Assembly: GCA_018819515.1 (NCBI GenBank)
Contig: JAHJPX010000008.1
Coordinates: forward strand, 124,001-188,000
DNA: 64,000 nt
Source: Gammaproteobacteria bacterium
GTDB lineage: Bacteria; Pseudomonadota; Gammaproteobacteria; Burkholderiales; Rhodocyclaceae
Reading direction: 5' to 3'
Shown: piece after piece, positions 25,426 through 34,814 of the stretch
How the letters are laid out: each line of letters opens with the position of its first letter
Position numbering within the stretch: the stretch's first letter is position 1
Notes under the pieces: generated by a model
Told to the model about the DNA's origin: nothing
Databases searched by the model: none
What the model saw: only the letters and a program-made list of their open reading frames with translations
Translations under genes and position numbers: made by a program

Positions 25426-26336
25426 AATTCACCATTTACCAGGAAAGCCGCATCGGTCAACGGCGCAACAACCAGGACCGCATCGCCCACTGCTATTCGC
25501 GCGATGCGCTGCTGATGGTGCTCGCCGACGGCATGGGCGGCCACCTGCACGGCGAGGTCGCCGCGCAGATCGCGGTGCAATACCTGACCGAACACTTTCA
25601 GCGCGAAGCTCGCCCGCGCCTGGACGATCCACTCCAGTTTCTGGGCCTCGGCCTGGCCAACGCGCATAACGCCATACTCGACTACGCCCTCGAACGCGAC
25701 CTCCCGGACGCGCCGCGCACCACCTGCGTCGCTTGCATCATCCAGGACAATATCGGCTATTGGGCGCATGTCGGCGATTCGCGGCTCTATCTGCTGCGCG
25801 ACCGGAAAGTGCATCTCCGGACCCGGGACCATTCGCGTGTGCAGATGATGATCGACGACGGCCTGCTCACCGAGGAGCAGGCGCTGCAGCATCCGGCCCG
25901 CAACCGGGTGTATGCCTGTCTGGGCGGCGATCTGTCGCCGCAGATCGAGTTCTCGCGCAAGACGCCGCTGCTGACCGGCGATACCATCGTGATCTGCTCG
26001 GACGGCTTCTGGTCGCCGCTCGGCAACGAGACGCTGGCGCAGGGCTATGCCCGCGGCAGCGTCATGGCGATGACGCCGCAGCTGATGGACATGGCCGAGA
26101 AGCTCGGCGGCGAGGGGCAGGACAACCTGTCGGTGATCGCCGTCACCTGGGAGGACGACTTCAGCGGCGATCCGACCACAGTGACGGTCGAAACGGCGAC
26201 CATGCCGCTCGATGCGCATACCACGCTGATGGAAGGCTTCGACAAGGCGCGCTTGCGCGACACCGAGTTGTCCGACGACGACATCGAGCGGGCGATCGAC
26301 GAAATCCGCAATGCCATCAACAAGTATTCCAAATAG
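25422..26336 (+). CDS. PP2C-type serine/threonine phosphatase
   Basis: 304 aa. Metal-binding motifs RNNQDR, LADGMGGH, GDSRLYLLR, SDGFW and GQDNLSVI are intact, so it should be active. An acidic tail of about 55 residues follows the catalytic domain. ATGA overlap with the kinase gene implies joint production and mutual control. Followed 15 bp later by rph. Confidence 0.92.
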   Translation: MKFTIYQESRIGQRRNNQDRIAHCYSRDALLMVLADGMGGHLHGEVAAQIAVQYLTEHFQREARPRLDDPLQFLGLGLANAHNAILDYALERDLPDAPRTTCVACIIQDNIGYWAHVGDSRLYLLRDRKVHLRTRDHSRVQMMIDDGLLTEEQALQHPARNRVYACLGGDLSPQIEFSRKTPLLTGDTIVICSDGFWSPLGNETLAQGYARGSVMAMTPQLMDMAEKLGGEGQDNLSVIAVTWEDDFSGDPTTVTVETATMPLDAHTTLMEGFDKARLRDTELSDDDIERAIDEIRNAINKYSK

Positions 26337-26351
26337 AAAGGGAATGAAGTC

Positions 26352-27068
26352 ATGAGACCCAGCGGCCGCCGGCCGGACGAATTGCGCAGCCTCGCCGTCT
26401 CGCGCGGCTACACGATGCATGCCGAGGGCAGCGTGCTGGTGACGTTCGGCAACACTAAAGTGTTATGCACCGCCAGCGTCGAGGATAGCGTGCCCGGCTT
26501 TCTCAGGGGCAAGGGCCAGGGCTGGGTAACGGCCGAGTACGGCATGCTGCCGCGCTCGACGCACACCCGCAGCTCGCGCGAGGCGGCCAAGGGCAAGCAA
26601 AGCGGGCGTACCCAGGAAATCCAGCGCCTGATCGGCCGGTCCCTGCGTGCCATCATCGACCTGACGGCGCTGGGCGAACGGCAGATTACGCTCGACTGCG
26701 ACGTATTGCAGGCCGACGGCGGCACTCGCTGTGCATCGATCACTGGCGCCTGCGTGGCGCTGCACGACGCCTGCAACAAGTTGGTCGCCGACGGCAAGCT
26801 GGCCGCCAGCCCGCTGCGCGATTTCGTCGCTGCCGTGTCCGTCGGCATCTTCGAGGGCGTGCCGGTGCTCGACCTCGACTATGACGAAGACTCCGCCTGC
26901 GACACCGACATGAACGTGGTCATGACTGGCAGCGGCGGCATGGTGGAAGTCCAGGGCACCGCTGAGGGCACGCCATTCAGCCGGGCGGAACTGGAAGCAT
27001 TGCTCGACCTTGCCACGACCGGACTTTCCGCCATCGTTGCCGCCCAGAAGCAGGCCTTGACTGCGTAG
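26352..27068 (+). CDS. rph: Ribonuclease PH
   Basis: 238 aa, full length. It trims the 3' ends of tRNA precursors phosphorolytically. Diagnostic stretches: RPSGRRPDELR, NTKVLCTASVED, QRLIGRSLRAIIDL, ITLDCDVLQADGGTRCASITG. GAATG spacing and an AAGGGAATGAAGTC upstream fit ATG 26352. Confidence 0.95.
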   Translation: MRPSGRRPDELRSLAVSRGYTMHAEGSVLVTFGNTKVLCTASVEDSVPGFLRGKGQGWVTAEYGMLPRSTHTRSSREAAKGKQSGRTQEIQRLIGRSLRAIIDLTALGERQITLDCDVLQADGGTRCASITGACVALHDACNKLVADGKLAASPLRDFVAAVSVGIFEGVPVLDLDYDEDSACDTDMNVVMTGSGGMVEVQGTAEGTPFSRAELEALLDLATTGLSAIVAAQKQALTA

Positions 27069-27084
27069 CCCGGAGACGCCCGGC

Positions 27085-28041
27085 ATGAGTCGATCGAACC
27101 CTCCGGATATCTCGAAGAAGTCCCTGGACGAGGACATCCGTGCCCTGATCGAGGACATCGACGCCTCCATGGTCGATTTCGAGCGGCGTCTGGAGACGGC
27201 GCATCTGCGGCAGAAGAGGCCGGCCAGCGTGGAGCGCATACCCGTCCCCATTCCGAAAATCGGCTCGCCCAAACCGGCGCAACCCGCGCCGCCCGAGTCA
27301 TCGTCGGCAACCGTTTCCGCACCGCCCGAGCCGCCTCCGGCGTCCGCGCCCGCCACTGAGCCACCATCGCCGCCCGCGGCTACCGGCAACCTGCTCGCGG
27401 AACTGGAGGCCGAGATACAAGGGAAGAGCGGCGATCAGGCGCAGCGGGCCATCGCCGATCGCAGCATCCATGAGGCGCTCGATCGGGTCTTCCGGTTCTT
27501 CGACGTGTTCTGCCGCCATGCCAACGCGCTGGCGCCGGCCGTCAAGCGCACCTACCGTCTCGACGCCCAGGTGTCGTACGACGACCTTCGCTGGCAGGAG
27601 TCGATCGTCAAAACGCGTCGGGAAGGACTTTCCGAAAACGCGCTGATCGATTTCGTCTCCTTCAGGGTCCGCCTGGTCGCGCCGGCGCCGCTGACGGTCA
27701 CCGTCGGCTGGAATAGGCTGGCCGCATTCAAGAAGGACATGGACATTCTCGATCTGCGTACCGCCGAGGGCATGGACCACGACGGAACCGTCGAACAGGG
27801 CGAGCTTGTCATGCGTCTGGCGCCCGACTTTCCCGTGCAGCTCACCTTCGGCGCTAACTACGAAAGCGGGCGCGTCGATGTGCTGAGCCGCAACCTGGAA
27901 GGCTTTGGCATTGCCGCATTCACCTGCGCGCCGGACGATGTCACCCAGGACTTTCTGGATGGTCTCGGCCGCTACCTGCTTGCCCGGGACAACCACTTGC
28001 CGGCGGCGTTGCGCCGCGTCCACCACCGCGCCGAACTCTGA
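27085..28041 (+). CDS. Conserved hypothetical protein with Pro/Ala linker
   Basis: 318 aa, function not recognised. Residues 1-55 are charged and helical. A Pro/Ala/Ser-rich linker spans about 60-105. From about 110 a globular domain follows (LDRVFRFFDVFCRHANALAPAVKRTYRLD ... SFRVRLVAPAPLTVTVGW). No signal peptide or membrane helix. It sits 16 bp after rph and 1 bp before rdgB, inside an operon of RNA/nucleotide housekeeping genes. Confidence 0.75.
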   Translation: MSRSNPPDISKKSLDEDIRALIEDIDASMVDFERRLETAHLRQKRPASVERIPVPIPKIGSPKPAQPAPPESSSATVSAPPEPPPASAPATEPPSPPAATGNLLAELEAEIQGKSGDQAQRAIADRSIHEALDRVFRFFDVFCRHANALAPAVKRTYRLDAQVSYDDLRWQESIVKTRREGLSENALIDFVSFRVRLVAPAPLTVTVGWNRLAAFKKDMDILDLRTAEGMDHDGTVEQGELVMRLAPDFPVQLTFGANYESGRVDVLSRNLEGFGIAAFTCAPDDVTQDFLDGLGRYLLARDNHLPAALRRVHHRAEL

Positions 28042-28042
28042 C

Positions 28043-28639
28043 ATGAAAAAGCTCGTCCTCGCCTCCAACAATCCGGGCAAGCTGCGCGAATTCGCGGCCT
28101 TGCTCGCCACCATCGATTTCGAAGTCCTGCCGCAGGCGCAATTCAACGTTCCGGAGGCGGAAGAGCCGCATTTCACCTTCGTCGAGAACGCCATTGCCAA
28201 GGCGCGCCACGCGGCCCGTCTGACCGGCCTGCCGGCGCTGGCCGACGATTCCGGTATCTGCGTGGACGCGCTCGGCGGCGCACCTGGCGTCTTCTCGGCC
28301 CGCTACGCCGGCGAACCGAAGTCGGACGCGCGCAACAACGAGAAGCTGATCGCCGACCTCGCCGGCCAGCCGAACCGCCGCGCCCATTACTACTGCATTT
28401 TGGTTTTCGTCCGCCACGCCGACGACCCACAGCCGATCATCGCCGAAGGCGAGTGGCATGGCGAAATCATCGACACGCCGCGCGGCGAGAACGGTTTTGG
28501 CTACGACCCCTACTTCTGGCTGCCGGAATTCGGCTGTACCGGCGCCGAACTGGACTCCGACAAAAAGAACGAGATTTCGCATCGGGGCAAGGCGCTGGCC
28601 GAGCTGATCGCCAAGCTCAAGGCGCGTGCCGGGCGTTGA
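28043..28639 (+). CDS. rdgB: dITP/XTP pyrophosphatase RdgB
   Basis: 198 aa. ASNNPGKLREF, ADDSGICVDAL and GENGFGYDPYFW mark the family, which removes non-canonical purine nucleotides. ATG 28043 directly follows the previous stop. Confidence 0.95.
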   Translation: MKKLVLASNNPGKLREFAALLATIDFEVLPQAQFNVPEAEEPHFTFVENAIAKARHAARLTGLPALADDSGICVDALGGAPGVFSARYAGEPKSDARNNEKLIADLAGQPNRRAHYYCILVFVRHADDPQPIIAEGEWHGEIIDTPRGENGFGYDPYFWLPEFGCTGAELDSDKKNEISHRGKALAELIAKLKARAGR

Positions 28640-28702
28640 CGACGGTTTGCGTCCCGGCCTCGCGGGGGTACCATTCATCCAATTGTCACAACGGAGGCAA
28701 CC

Positions 28703-29362
28703 ATGAAGAAATCCCTGTTCCTGCTGGCACTGCTGGTTCCCGCTGCCGCCATGGCCGAAGGAGACGTCGCACTGACCGGCAAGGTCGGCACGCTCGGTTT
28801 CGGACTCGACCTGAATCTTCAATTGACCGATAGCGCAGTTCTTCGCTTCGGCGGAAGCGGCTACGACTGGTCTGGCGATACCACCGACGACGGCATCAGG
28901 TACGACGCCACGTTCCGGACCAGCACCGCATCGGTGATTGGCGATTTCTTCCCGATCCAGGACAGCACCTTCCGTCTGTCATTGGGCCTGTTCTACAACG
29001 GCAACAAGTTGGACATGAACGCCAAGCCCGACGGCACGAGCGGCACGTACGAGATCGGTGACCACACCTATACTGCAACCGAAGTCGGCGAACTGAAAGG
29101 CACGCTGACCTTCAACAAGACCGCGCCCTACATCGGCGTCGGCTGGGGCAATGCGTTCGCCAAGCCCAATGGCTGGGGCTTCATGCTCGACATCGGCGCG
29201 CTGTACCAGGGTCAGCCGAAGCTGAAACTGGAGAGCAGCCTCTGCAACTCGGTTCCCGGTTGCCCGGCTGACCTGGCCATTGAGCAGGACAACGCCGAAA
29301 AGGACCTGCGCAAATATCGTTGGTATCCCGTGGTTTCCGCAGGCGCGGTCTACCGCTTCTGA
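28703..29362 (+). CDS. Outer-membrane beta-barrel protein, unknown role
   Basis: 219 aa: signal peptide ending AMA (residue 18), alternating beta strands, Gly/aromatic rich, and a C-terminal Phe (GAVYRF), as in barrels inserted by BAM. Two Cys (NSVPG region) may form a disulfide. The ATG has GGAGG 7 nt upstream. Overall resembles small OmpW/YfaZ-like barrels, but I cannot name the family. A strong terminator follows. Confidence 0.75.
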   Translation: MKKSLFLLALLVPAAAMAEGDVALTGKVGTLGFGLDLNLQLTDSAVLRFGGSGYDWSGDTTDDGIRYDATFRTSTASVIGDFFPIQDSTFRLSLGLFYNGNKLDMNAKPDGTSGTYEIGDHTYTATEVGELKGTLTFNKTAPYIGVGWGNAFAKPNGWGFMLDIGALYQGQPKLKLESSLCNSVPGCPADLAIEQDNAEKDLRKYRWYPVVSAGAVYRF

Positions 29363-29383
29363 TCATCGGCACGCCACAAGCAT

Positions 29384-29406
29384 GGGGCCGCGTCGCGGCC
29401 CCTTTT
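29384..29406 (+). terminator. Rho-independent terminator after the barrel gene
   Basis: GGGGCCGCG and CGCGGCCCC arms around one base, then TTTT. It ends only 5 nt before the hemW ATG, so hemW either has a promoter inside the barrel gene or depends on read-through. Confidence 0.75.
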
Positions 29407-29411
29407 CGTTC

Positions 29412-30530
29412 ATGCCGCCACTTTCGTTCTACATCCATTTCCCCTGGTGCCTGAAGAAGTGCCCCTACTGCGACTTCAACTCGCACGAGGTGCGCGAGGG
29501 CATTCCCGAGGCGGCCTATCTCGACGCACTGCAACGCGACTTCGACGCGGCGCTACCGATGTTGGCCGGCCGACCCGTGCAGTCGGTATTCATCGGCGGC
29601 GGCACGCCCAGCCTGCTCTCCGCCGCCGCAATCCGGCAGATACTCGGCGTATCGCCACGGCTGACTTTTCCTGAAAACGCAGAAGTCACGCTGGAAGCCA
29701 ACCCCGGTGCCATCGAGGCCGCGAAATTCCCGGCCTTTCGTGAGGCCGGCGTCACCCGGTTGTCGCTCGGCATCCAGAGCTTTGATGACGCCAAGCTCGC
29801 CGCGCTGGGCCGAATCCACACGGCCGACGAAGCCAGGCGCGCCATCGACCTCGCCCTGCGACATTTCGAACGTGTCAATCTCGACCTCATGTACGGCCTG
29901 CCCGGGCAAACGCTGGAAGAAGCGAGCCGCGACATCGAAGCCGCCATTGCGTTCGGCCCGGGCCACATCTCGGCCTATCACCTGACCGTCGAGCCGAACA
30001 CCGCCTTCTACCACGCGCTCCCCCCGGATTTGCCCGATACCGACCTCGCCGCCGACATGCAGGAGACGCTCGAAGCGACGCTCGGCGACGCCGGCTACGC
30101 CCACTACGAAACATCGGCCTTCGCCAAACCCGGTCAGCAGTGCCGTCACAACCTCAATTACTGGAACTTCGGCGACTATCTCGGTATCGGCGCCGGCGCG
30201 CACTCGAAAATCACCACCGCAACCGGGATCCAGCGCGAAGCGCGTCCGCGCGGGCCGAACGACTATCTCGCCGATCCTGAGTCGCGCCGCTGGCAACCGG
30301 TGGCACGGGACGACCTGCCGGGCGAGTTCATGATGAATGCGCTGCGCCTGATCGACGGCTTCCCGCCCCCGCTGTTCGAGGAGCGCACCGGGCTGCGGCT
30401 CGACGTGATCGAGGACGCATTGCGGCAGACCGAAGCGGAGGGCCTGCTGGTACGGAGCGCCGGGCGGATTGCCCCGACACCGCTCGGCCAGCGGTTCCTC
30501 AACCGCCTGATCGGGTCGTTTCTGGGCTAG
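29412..30530 (+). CDS. hemW: Radical SAM haem chaperone HemW
   Basis: 372 aa. The SAM cluster motif CLKKCPYC (CX3CX2C) is near the N-terminus, followed by FIGGGTPSLL and the HemN-type C-terminal domain (GIGAGAHS). HemW inserts haem into respiratory enzymes. ATG 29412 starts at the conserved PLSFYIHFPWC. One repeat copy (29646-29669) is read in frame as GVSPRLTF, where relatives have a short variable stretch. Confidence 0.93.
   Translation: MPPLSFYIHFPWCLKKCPYCDFNSHEVREGIPEAAYLDALQRDFDAALPMLAGRPVQSVFIGGGTPSLLSAAAIRQILGVSPRLTFPENAEVTLEANPGAIEAAKFPAFREAGVTRLSLGIQSFDDAKLAALGRIHTADEARRAIDLALRHFERVNLDLMYGLPGQTLEEASRDIEAAIAFGPGHISAYHLTVEPNTAFYHALPPDLPDTDLAADMQETLEATLGDAGYAHYETSAFAKPGQQCRHNLNYWNFGDYLGIGAGAHSKITTATGIQREARPRGPNDYLADPESRRWQPVARDDLPGEFMMNALRLIDGFPPPLFEERTGLRLDVIEDALRQTEAEGLLVRSAGRIAPTPLGQRFLNRLIGSFLG
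29646..29669 (-). repeat. Dispersed 23-bp repeat, copy 6, inside hemW
   Basis: Inverted orientation, GGCGTATCGC ... GGCTGACTTTT, translated as GVSPRLTF in hemW. Confidence 0.8.
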
Positions 30531-30622
30531 CCGAATTCCTGCCGGCATCCCCGTTGCCAACCCATAGGCATTAGACTAAAGTAGTATTAGTAAAGTGGCA
30601 TGATCAAGGGAGGATCCGGGAA

Positions 30623-32686
30623 ATGGAGGCACTGATTCGCTGGCTGCGTCCCGGCCCGACGGCGGGAAGGCAGTCGGTGTTACCGCCTGCCCGCAGTTTC
30701 TTCGTCATCTTCATTCCCGCCGCGATTCTGCTCACGTCTGCGTTCGCGATTTGGCAGCGCATGGACGTCGGGCAACAGTTGGCAAAACTCGAGGTTAACG
30801 AGGCGGCGCGCGTTCGCCTCGCCGCCGACCTGATGGCGCATTCGCTCGATGACGCTGCGGCCGACCTGATGCTGCTGGCCAGCAGCCCCTGCCTGCATCG
30901 ATTTGTCGACAAATACGCCAGAGCCGACCTGCGCTGTGTCGAATCGCTATTCGCTGACATGGTTCGGGAAAAGCAGATCTACGATCAGGCACGTTTTCTG
31001 GACGCCGGCGGCATGGAGATCGTACGGGTCAATCTGAGCGGGAATGGCGCAGATATCGTTCCGGCGAACAAGCTGCAACCCAAAGGAGAACGCTACTTCT
31101 TCCGCGACACCATATCCCTCGGAAACCGAGACATCTACGTTTCGCCACTGGACCTGAACATCGAGCACGGTCAGATCGAAGTCCCGCACAAGCCAATGCT
31201 GCGTATCGGCACGCCCATCGTCGGCGAAAGCGGCGAAAAAAGGGGCGCGGTCATTCTCAACCTGTTCGGCAGCACACTGCTCACCATGTTTCGCGAGGCG
31301 ATGACAGGCAGCCCGCAGCCGATGTTGCTCAACCGCGACGGATACTGGCTCAGCCACCCGCAAGCCGACAAGGCCTGGGGATTCATGTTCGGGCATCCGG
31401 GTTCGATGGCCGTCGAGGCGCCCGGGGACTGGCACCGCCTGAATGCCTCGGAAAGCGGCAGCTACGTGAGCCGTGCCGGCATATATTCGTTCACCACGGT
31501 GCATCCGCTACAAGCGGGGCAGCGCTCTTCGACCGGTTCGCCACTGGCCCGCGGTGAAAGCGCCAAGCAACTTGCCGATGCCGATTACTTCTGGAAGGTC
31601 GTTTCCTTCGTTCCCGTCGAAGCACTGCCGACGGCCGGCCTGTTCGACACGCCGCGACGAATCGCATGGCTGTTCGCCGGCTGGGCGCTCCTGGCTCTGG
31701 TGGTCGCCCCAATCGCACGCAATAACGACAGCCGGCGACGCTTGCGACTGGTGCTCGAGGAGGATGAACGCCAACTGCGGGATATCACCTCGACCCTGGA
31801 CGAGGGCTTGTTCCTGCTCGACGAAGCGGGACGGATCGTTTTCGCGAACCCGGCGGCTGAGCGTCTGCTTGGCCGTTCAAAGGCCGAGCTCGTCGGCCAG
31901 AGCGCGCACCGGCTCTTTCATAATCACCGCGAGGACGGCCAGACGCTATCCGAGGACGAGTGCCCGATCCAGCGTGCCCAGGGCTCCGGCCGCTGCTATC
32001 GCGGCGAAGGCGAAGTGATCTGGGGGCGAAGCGGGGAACCGTTTCCAGTCGAAGTCAATGCCTGCACACTGATGCGCGAAGGCCACCCGGCGGGGGTCGT
32101 GGTCGCCTTTCAGGACATCAGCGAACGGTGGCATGCGCAAGCGAAGATTCGCGAACTCGCTTTTCACGATGCTGTCACCGGTCTGCCGAATCGGCGCCTG
32201 CTGCTCGACCGGCTGAATCAGGCCTTGGCGCAAACGAACCGCCATCCACATTTCCTCGCTTTGCTGTTCATCGACCTGGATGGTTTCAAGGACGTCAACG
32301 ATTCACTTGGCCACGCCGCCGGCGACGAATTGCTCAGCGTCATCGCTCGTCGCATCGAGTCCGTCGTGCGTACCAGCGACACGGTAGGCCGGCTGGGGGG
32401 AGACGAATTCGTCGTCCTGTTACCGGAGCTTGCGGAGGCTGGCGATGCCGGTGACGTGGCGAAGAAGGTTCTCTCGGCCTGCAGCGAACCGGTCGTGATG
32501 CGCGGTCGGCTGACTACCGTCAGTGCCAGCATCGGCATCGCCGTCAGCCCGGGCGACGGGAATGACGATGCGGTCGAGCTGATGCGCAAGGCGGACCAAG
32601 CGATGTACGACGCGAAGGACGCCGGCCGCAATACGTTCCAGTATTACGCCGCCAACCGCTTGAACACGACGTCCCAGACACCGTGA
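30623..32686 (+). CDS. Membrane sensor diguanylate cyclase (periplasmic sensor-PAS-GGDEF)
   Basis: 687 aa. Membrane helices near residues 25-45 and 345-365 bound a periplasmic sensor domain of dCache type. A PAS domain (about 385-500; LDEGLFLLDEAGRIVFANPAAERLLG) and a GGDEF domain follow. The active site GGDEF is intact, and RTSD five residues before it is a product-inhibition site. It should make c-di-GMP in response to an outside signal. AAGGGAGGA precedes the ATG. Its last 43 bp overlap the end of trmB on the other strand. Confidence 0.92.
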   Translation: MEALIRWLRPGPTAGRQSVLPPARSFFVIFIPAAILLTSAFAIWQRMDVGQQLAKLEVNEAARVRLAADLMAHSLDDAAADLMLLASSPCLHRFVDKYARADLRCVESLFADMVREKQIYDQARFLDAGGMEIVRVNLSGNGADIVPANKLQPKGERYFFRDTISLGNRDIYVSPLDLNIEHGQIEVPHKPMLRIGTPIVGESGEKRGAVILNLFGSTLLTMFREAMTGSPQPMLLNRDGYWLSHPQADKAWGFMFGHPGSMAVEAPGDWHRLNASESGSYVSRAGIYSFTTVHPLQAGQRSSTGSPLARGESAKQLADADYFWKVVSFVPVEALPTAGLFDTPRRIAWLFAGWALLALVVAPIARNNDSRRRLRLVLEEDERQLRDITSTLDEGLFLLDEAGRIVFANPAAERLLGRSKAELVGQSAHRLFHNHREDGQTLSEDECPIQRAQGSGRCYRGEGEVIWGRSGEPFPVEVNACTLMREGHPAGVVVAFQDISERWHAQAKIRELAFHDAVTGLPNRRLLLDRLNQALAQTNRHPHFLALLFIDLDGFKDVNDSLGHAAGDELLSVIARRIESVVRTSDTVGRLGGDEFVVLLPELAEAGDAGDVAKKVLSACSEPVVMRGRLTTVSASIGIAVSPGDGNDDAVELMRKADQAMYDAKDAGRNTFQYYAANRLNTTSQTP

Positions 32687-33342
32687 CCCAGGCGCAGGCC
32701 GCGCTGCTCGAACTTGGTCAGCGGGCGGTAATCGGGCCGCGGCGCAAAGCCGTCTGCCGTGTTCTCCAGCGACGACTCGCCGCCCAGCACATCCAGCATC
32801 TGATGGGCGTATTCCTCCCAGTCGGTCGCGCAATGGAAGTAACCGCCGGGCGCGAGGCGCGAAGCGAGCAAGGCTACAAAGTCAGCATTGATGAGACGCC
32901 GCTTCTGCTGCCGCTTCTTCGGCCAGGGATCGGGAAAGAAAACGTGGACGCCTGACAGTGAGTTCGGCGCGATCATGTCGCGCACAACTTCCACGGCGTC
33001 GTGCTGGATGACGCGCAGGTTGGCGAGGTTGCCCTCGGCGATCAGTTTCAACAGGCTGCCGACGCCGGGCGTGTGCACCTCCAGCGCCAGGTAATCGATT
33101 TCCGGATGGGCGGTCGCGATGGCAGCCGTCGTCTCGCCCATGCCGAAGCCGATTTCCAGCACCTTCGGCGCGCTGCGTCCGAATATGGCAGCAAGATCGA
33201 TCCGCTCAGGCCGATACGGGATGCCGACCTTGGGCATCATCTCCTCGTGATAGCGCTGCTGCGCGTTCGAGACGCGGCCCTGACGCAGCACATAGCTGCG
33301 GATGTGGCCGTGCGATCGCCCGGGATTTTCGGTTTTGCTCAT
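32644..33342 (-). CDS. trmB: tRNA (guanine-N7)-methyltransferase TrmB
   Basis: 232 aa, full length. SAM site EIGFGMGETTA, tRNA-binding FPDPWPKKRQQKRRLI, and end LGHGVWDVVFKRL. It forms m7G46 in tRNAs. Start overlaps the next upstream gene's stop (ATGA at 33339-33342). Contains a repeat-like 23-mer at 32878. Confidence 0.94.
   Translation of the reverse strand: MSKTENPGRSHGHIRSYVLRQGRVSNAQQRYHEEMMPKVGIPYRPERIDLAAIFGRSAPKVLEIGFGMGETTAAIATAHPEIDYLALEVHTPGVGSLLKLIAEGNLANLRVIQHDAVEVVRDMIAPNSLSGVHVFFPDPWPKKRQQKRRLINADFVALLASRLAPGGYFHCATDWEEYAHQMLDVLGGESSLENTADGFAPRPDYRPLTKFEQRGLRLGHGVWDVVFKRLAA
32878..32900 (+). repeat. Possible dispersed repeat copy 7, inside trmB
   Basis: 20 of 23 bases match copy 10; AAAGTCAGC and GAGACGCC are intact. 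On the trmB strand it encodes part of RRLINADFV, a conserved spot, so convergence cannot be excluded. Confidence 0.4.
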
Positions 33343-33773
33343 TGTCTCAGCTTGTCCTGATAGAAGCGTTCGAGATCGTAGCGCTCCGCGGACAGCGCCT
33401 CGGGCAAGCTGGCGCAGGCGTCGCCAAGCGCTTCGTCCGGCTGATCGAGCACGGGCTTGAGATTGAGGGCCCGATCGATGGCCTCCATCGGCACCTGGTC
33501 CCGATCATAGTAATGGCGTGACAGGTCGCGCTCGGCTGCGCCGATGCGCGGCCATTGCTTGTCCAGCCAGTCGGCGTAAGCCACGGCAGCGGCACGGTCA
33601 CCGCGCCGGTGGCAGGCCATGCCCAGAAGGCGGACACCATGCACAACGCCCCAGAGCAGTTGCTGCACGAGAATCCGCGGCTGGTCGAATTCGTAGCCCG
33701 ACGGAATCGGTCGCTCCTGCGCATGGACCACCAGCGCCAGCGCCGCGCCGAACAAAACCGGCGCGCGTTTCAC
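33339..33773 (-). CDS. Exported protein of unknown function
   Basis: 144 aa from the GTG at 33773, which starts a clear signal peptide (KRAPVLFGAALALVVHA, then QERP). The frame opens at 33791, inside thiG, but that start would spoil the signal. The mature part is helical (VHGVRLLGMACHRRGDRAAAVAYADWLDKQW) with no motif I know; it may be a periplasmic helical-repeat protein. It lies between thiG (7 bp) and trmB (4-bp overlap). Confidence 0.7.
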   Translation of the reverse strand: MKRAPVLFGAALALVVHAQERPIPSGYEFDQPRILVQQLLWGVVHGVRLLGMACHRRGDRAAAVAYADWLDKQWPRIGAAERDLSRHYYDRDQVPMEAIDRALNLKPVLDQPDEALGDACASLPEALSAERYDLERFYQDKLRQ

Positions 33774-33780
33774 GGGCGGG

Positions 33781-34566
33781 TCACTTCCCAATAAGGCCGG
33801 TGGTCGGCGAACTCGGCGTCGCGGAGTAGAGCTTCTTCGGCATGCGGCCGGCCAGGAAGGCTTCGCGGCCAGCCTCGACTGCCTTCTTCATCGCGCCGGC
33901 CATCAGCATCGGGTTCTGCGCGCCGGCGATCGCCGTATTCATCAGCACGCCGTCGCAGCCGAGTTCCATGGCGATCGCGGCGTCCGAGGCGGTGCCAACG
34001 CCCGCGTCAACGATCACCGGCACCTTGGCCGATTCGATGATGAGCTTGAGGTTCCAGGGGTTGAGGATGCCCATGCCGGAACCGATCAGCGAAGCGAGCG
34101 GCATCACCGCGACACAACCGATGCCTTCGAGGATCTTCGCCTGGATCGGATCGTCCGAGCAATACACCATCACCTTGAAGCCATCATTGACCAGCGTTTC
34201 GGCGGCTTTCAGCGTCTCCGGCATGTTGGGAAACAGCGTCTGCTGGTCGCCGAGCACTTCGAGTTTGACCAGATCATGTCCGTCGAGCAGTTCGCGGGCC
34301 AGGCGCAAGGTACGCACGGCATCGTCGGCGGAATAGCAACCGGCCGTGTTCGGCAGGTAGGTGAATTCGGACGGCGGCAACACGTCGAGCAGCGACGGCT
34401 GGTTCGGCTCCTGGCCGATGTTCATGCGGCGAATGGCGACGGTGACGATCTCGGCGCCGCTGGCCACGACCGCGGCACGGGTCTCCACAAAGTCCTTGTA
34501 CTTGCCTGTGCCGACCAGCAAACGCGAGTTGTATGCCTTGCCGGCAATGACGAGGGAATCGGACAT
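33781..34566 (-). CDS. thiG: Thiazole synthase ThiG
   Basis: 261 aa TIM-barrel enzyme forming the thiazole phosphate of thiamin from ThiS-thiocarboxylate, DXP and dehydroglycine/iminoacetate. LVGTGKYKDF, VKLEVLGD (Schiff-base Lys), PIQAKILEGIGCVAVMPL and DAGVGTASDAA are diagnostic. ATG 34566 chosen (AGGAA before it). Follows thiS by 22 bp. Confidence 0.95.
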   Translation of the reverse strand: MSDSLVIAGKAYNSRLLVGTGKYKDFVETRAAVVASGAEIVTVAIRRMNIGQEPNQPSLLDVLPPSEFTYLPNTAGCYSADDAVRTLRLARELLDGHDLVKLEVLGDQQTLFPNMPETLKAAETLVNDGFKVMVYCSDDPIQAKILEGIGCVAVMPLASLIGSGMGILNPWNLKLIIESAKVPVIVDAGVGTASDAAIAMELGCDGVLMNTAIAGAQNPMLMAGAMKKAVEAGREAFLAGRMPKKLYSATPSSPTTGLIGK

Positions 34567-34588
34567 GTGGGTTCCTATATGTGAATAG

Positions 34589-34792
34589 TCAGCCGCCACC
34601 GACGGCGACGACGATCTCGATGCGGTCGCCAGCCTGCACGGCGGTCGACGGATGCTGACTTTTCGGGACGATCTCGCCGTTGCGCTCGACGGCCACGCGC
34701 CTGTCCGCGAGATCGCGCGCCCGGAGCAGTGCGGCGACGGTCATGGGCTGGGGCAATTCGGCGGGCTCGCCGTTGATGGTAAGGGAAATCAT
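34589..34792 (-). CDS. thiS: Sulfur carrier protein ThiS
   Basis: 67 aa ubiquitin-like protein ending in VAVGGG, the Gly-Gly tail that is adenylated and thiocarboxylated. It supplies sulfur to ThiG. VPKSQHP is the normal family motif. Confidence 0.94.
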   Translation of the reverse strand: MISLTINGEPAELPQPMTVAALLRARDLADRRVAVERNGEIVPKSQHPSTAVQAGDRIEIVVAVGGG

Positions 34793-34814
34793 GGCGGCGA
34801 TTTTACCGCCTTCG

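Noticed and set aside
24481..26336. Kinase/phosphatase pair as part of a type VI secretion or defence system
   Set aside because: No secretion or effector genes are nearby; the pair sits among housekeeping genes.
34650..34672. Repeat-like word in thiS (GCTGACTTTT)
   Set aside because: Only about 15 of 23 bases match, and it encodes the normal ThiS motif VPKSQHP.
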